Positions 63,707 through 64,000 of a stretch of 64,000 nucleotides of DNA are shown here, piece by piece. A program made the position numbers and the translations under genes. The notes beneath the pieces are model-generated. The model ran no database searches. It was given only the letters and a program-made list of their open reading frames with translations, and was not told the DNA's origin. Every line of letters begins with the position of its first letter. Positions within the stretch are counted from its first letter, which is position 1. The DNA comes from Mugil cephalus. Its lineage: Eukaryota; Chordata; Actinopteri; Mugiliformes; Mugilidae. The DNA is taken from assembly GCF_022458985.1 (NCBI RefSeq), contig NC_061774.1, positions 14,746,616 through 14,810,615 of the forward strand. Reading direction: 5' to 3'.

Positions 63707-64000
63707 GTGAGTACTCAGTTGGACGGTGACAACAAGCAAAAGCTTCTGGGATACGTTGAAACCCACTGAAGTGATTTAGGGTAAAAGTTAATTGGGGTTC
63801 AGCACAGCAAAATCCTGTTTGGCTGTAATTTGCGTTGCACAGGTTATAAATTACATTTTACCTCAAATTAAATTAGCATTCTTAACTTTTATGTTAATAT
63901 CTTAAATATGTTATAATCTCTGACTCAATAACAAGTAACATTTAGCTGTGATGTGGCCACACAGGTCCACCCTCTGCCTAAGTGATTTGACTTATCCTTG
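63707..64000 (+). other. kdm3b intron 2, cut by the window edge
   Basis: A canonical donor GTGAGT follows the second exon. The next 290 bp is AT-rich. An acceptor-like CACACAG at 63964 would open on an in-frame stop (HPLPK then TGA), so it is probably not the next exon. Confidence 0.6.

Overview
The window is a stretch of a compact vertebrate genome, almost certainly a teleost fish. Seven protein-coding genes have vertebrate-type exons and canonical GT-AG (two GC-AG) introns. Several introns are only about 75-150 bp, and the repeats (Tc1-like DNA transposon remnants, LINE 3' pieces, abundant CA/GT microsatellites) are of teleost type. No bacterial, CRISPR or viral features were seen, and no endogenous retrovirus or other capsid-bearing element was recognised.

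Layout, left to right: (1) 1-2300, no recognisable gene, AT-rich, with a LINE-tail-like repeat near its end. (2) 2369-6005, rack1 (+), a ribosomal WD-repeat protein with a 5'TOP-like start and three box C/D snoRNA candidates in successive introns (two SNORD95-like, one SNORD96-like). (3) 6316-8577, nme5 (+), a ciliary NDK/Dpy-30 protein with a likely X-box upstream. (4) 10167-13948, hnrnpab (+), two RRMs and a Gly/Tyr-rich tail, with an in-frame cassette exon and an intron in the 3'UTR. (5) 14320-17925, phykpl (-), a PLP-dependent phospho-lyase whose last intron is GC-AG. (6) 18476-23873, fam53c (+), head to head with phykpl. (7) 24.5-37.9 kb, ctbp1 (+), an NAD-binding transcriptional corepressor with a candidate second promoter and a roughly 4 kb, simple-repeat-rich 3'UTR. 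(8) 38.0-47.4 kb, a long gene-poor gap with a decayed Tc1-like element and a tandem array that has copied its tail. (9) 47440-57289, spon2 (+), a secreted spondin with a 5.3 kb intron holding two further DNA-transposon relics. (10) 58374 to the window end, the first two coding exons of kdm3b (+), a JmjC-family gene that runs off the right edge.

Rack1, hnrnpab and phykpl have human orthologues on 5q35; nme5, fam53c and kdm3b on 5q31; ctbp1 and spon2 are neighbours on 4p16. The window therefore mixes three human synteny blocks, as expected for a teleost chromosome rearranged relative to human. The genes are mostly housekeeping or regulatory and do not form one pathway. I found no wholly new system. 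The most interesting points are the repeated intronic snoRNAs, two GC-AG introns in adjacent genes, the CTBP2-like N-terminus and candidate short-isoform exon of ctbp1, and the transposon-derived structures.
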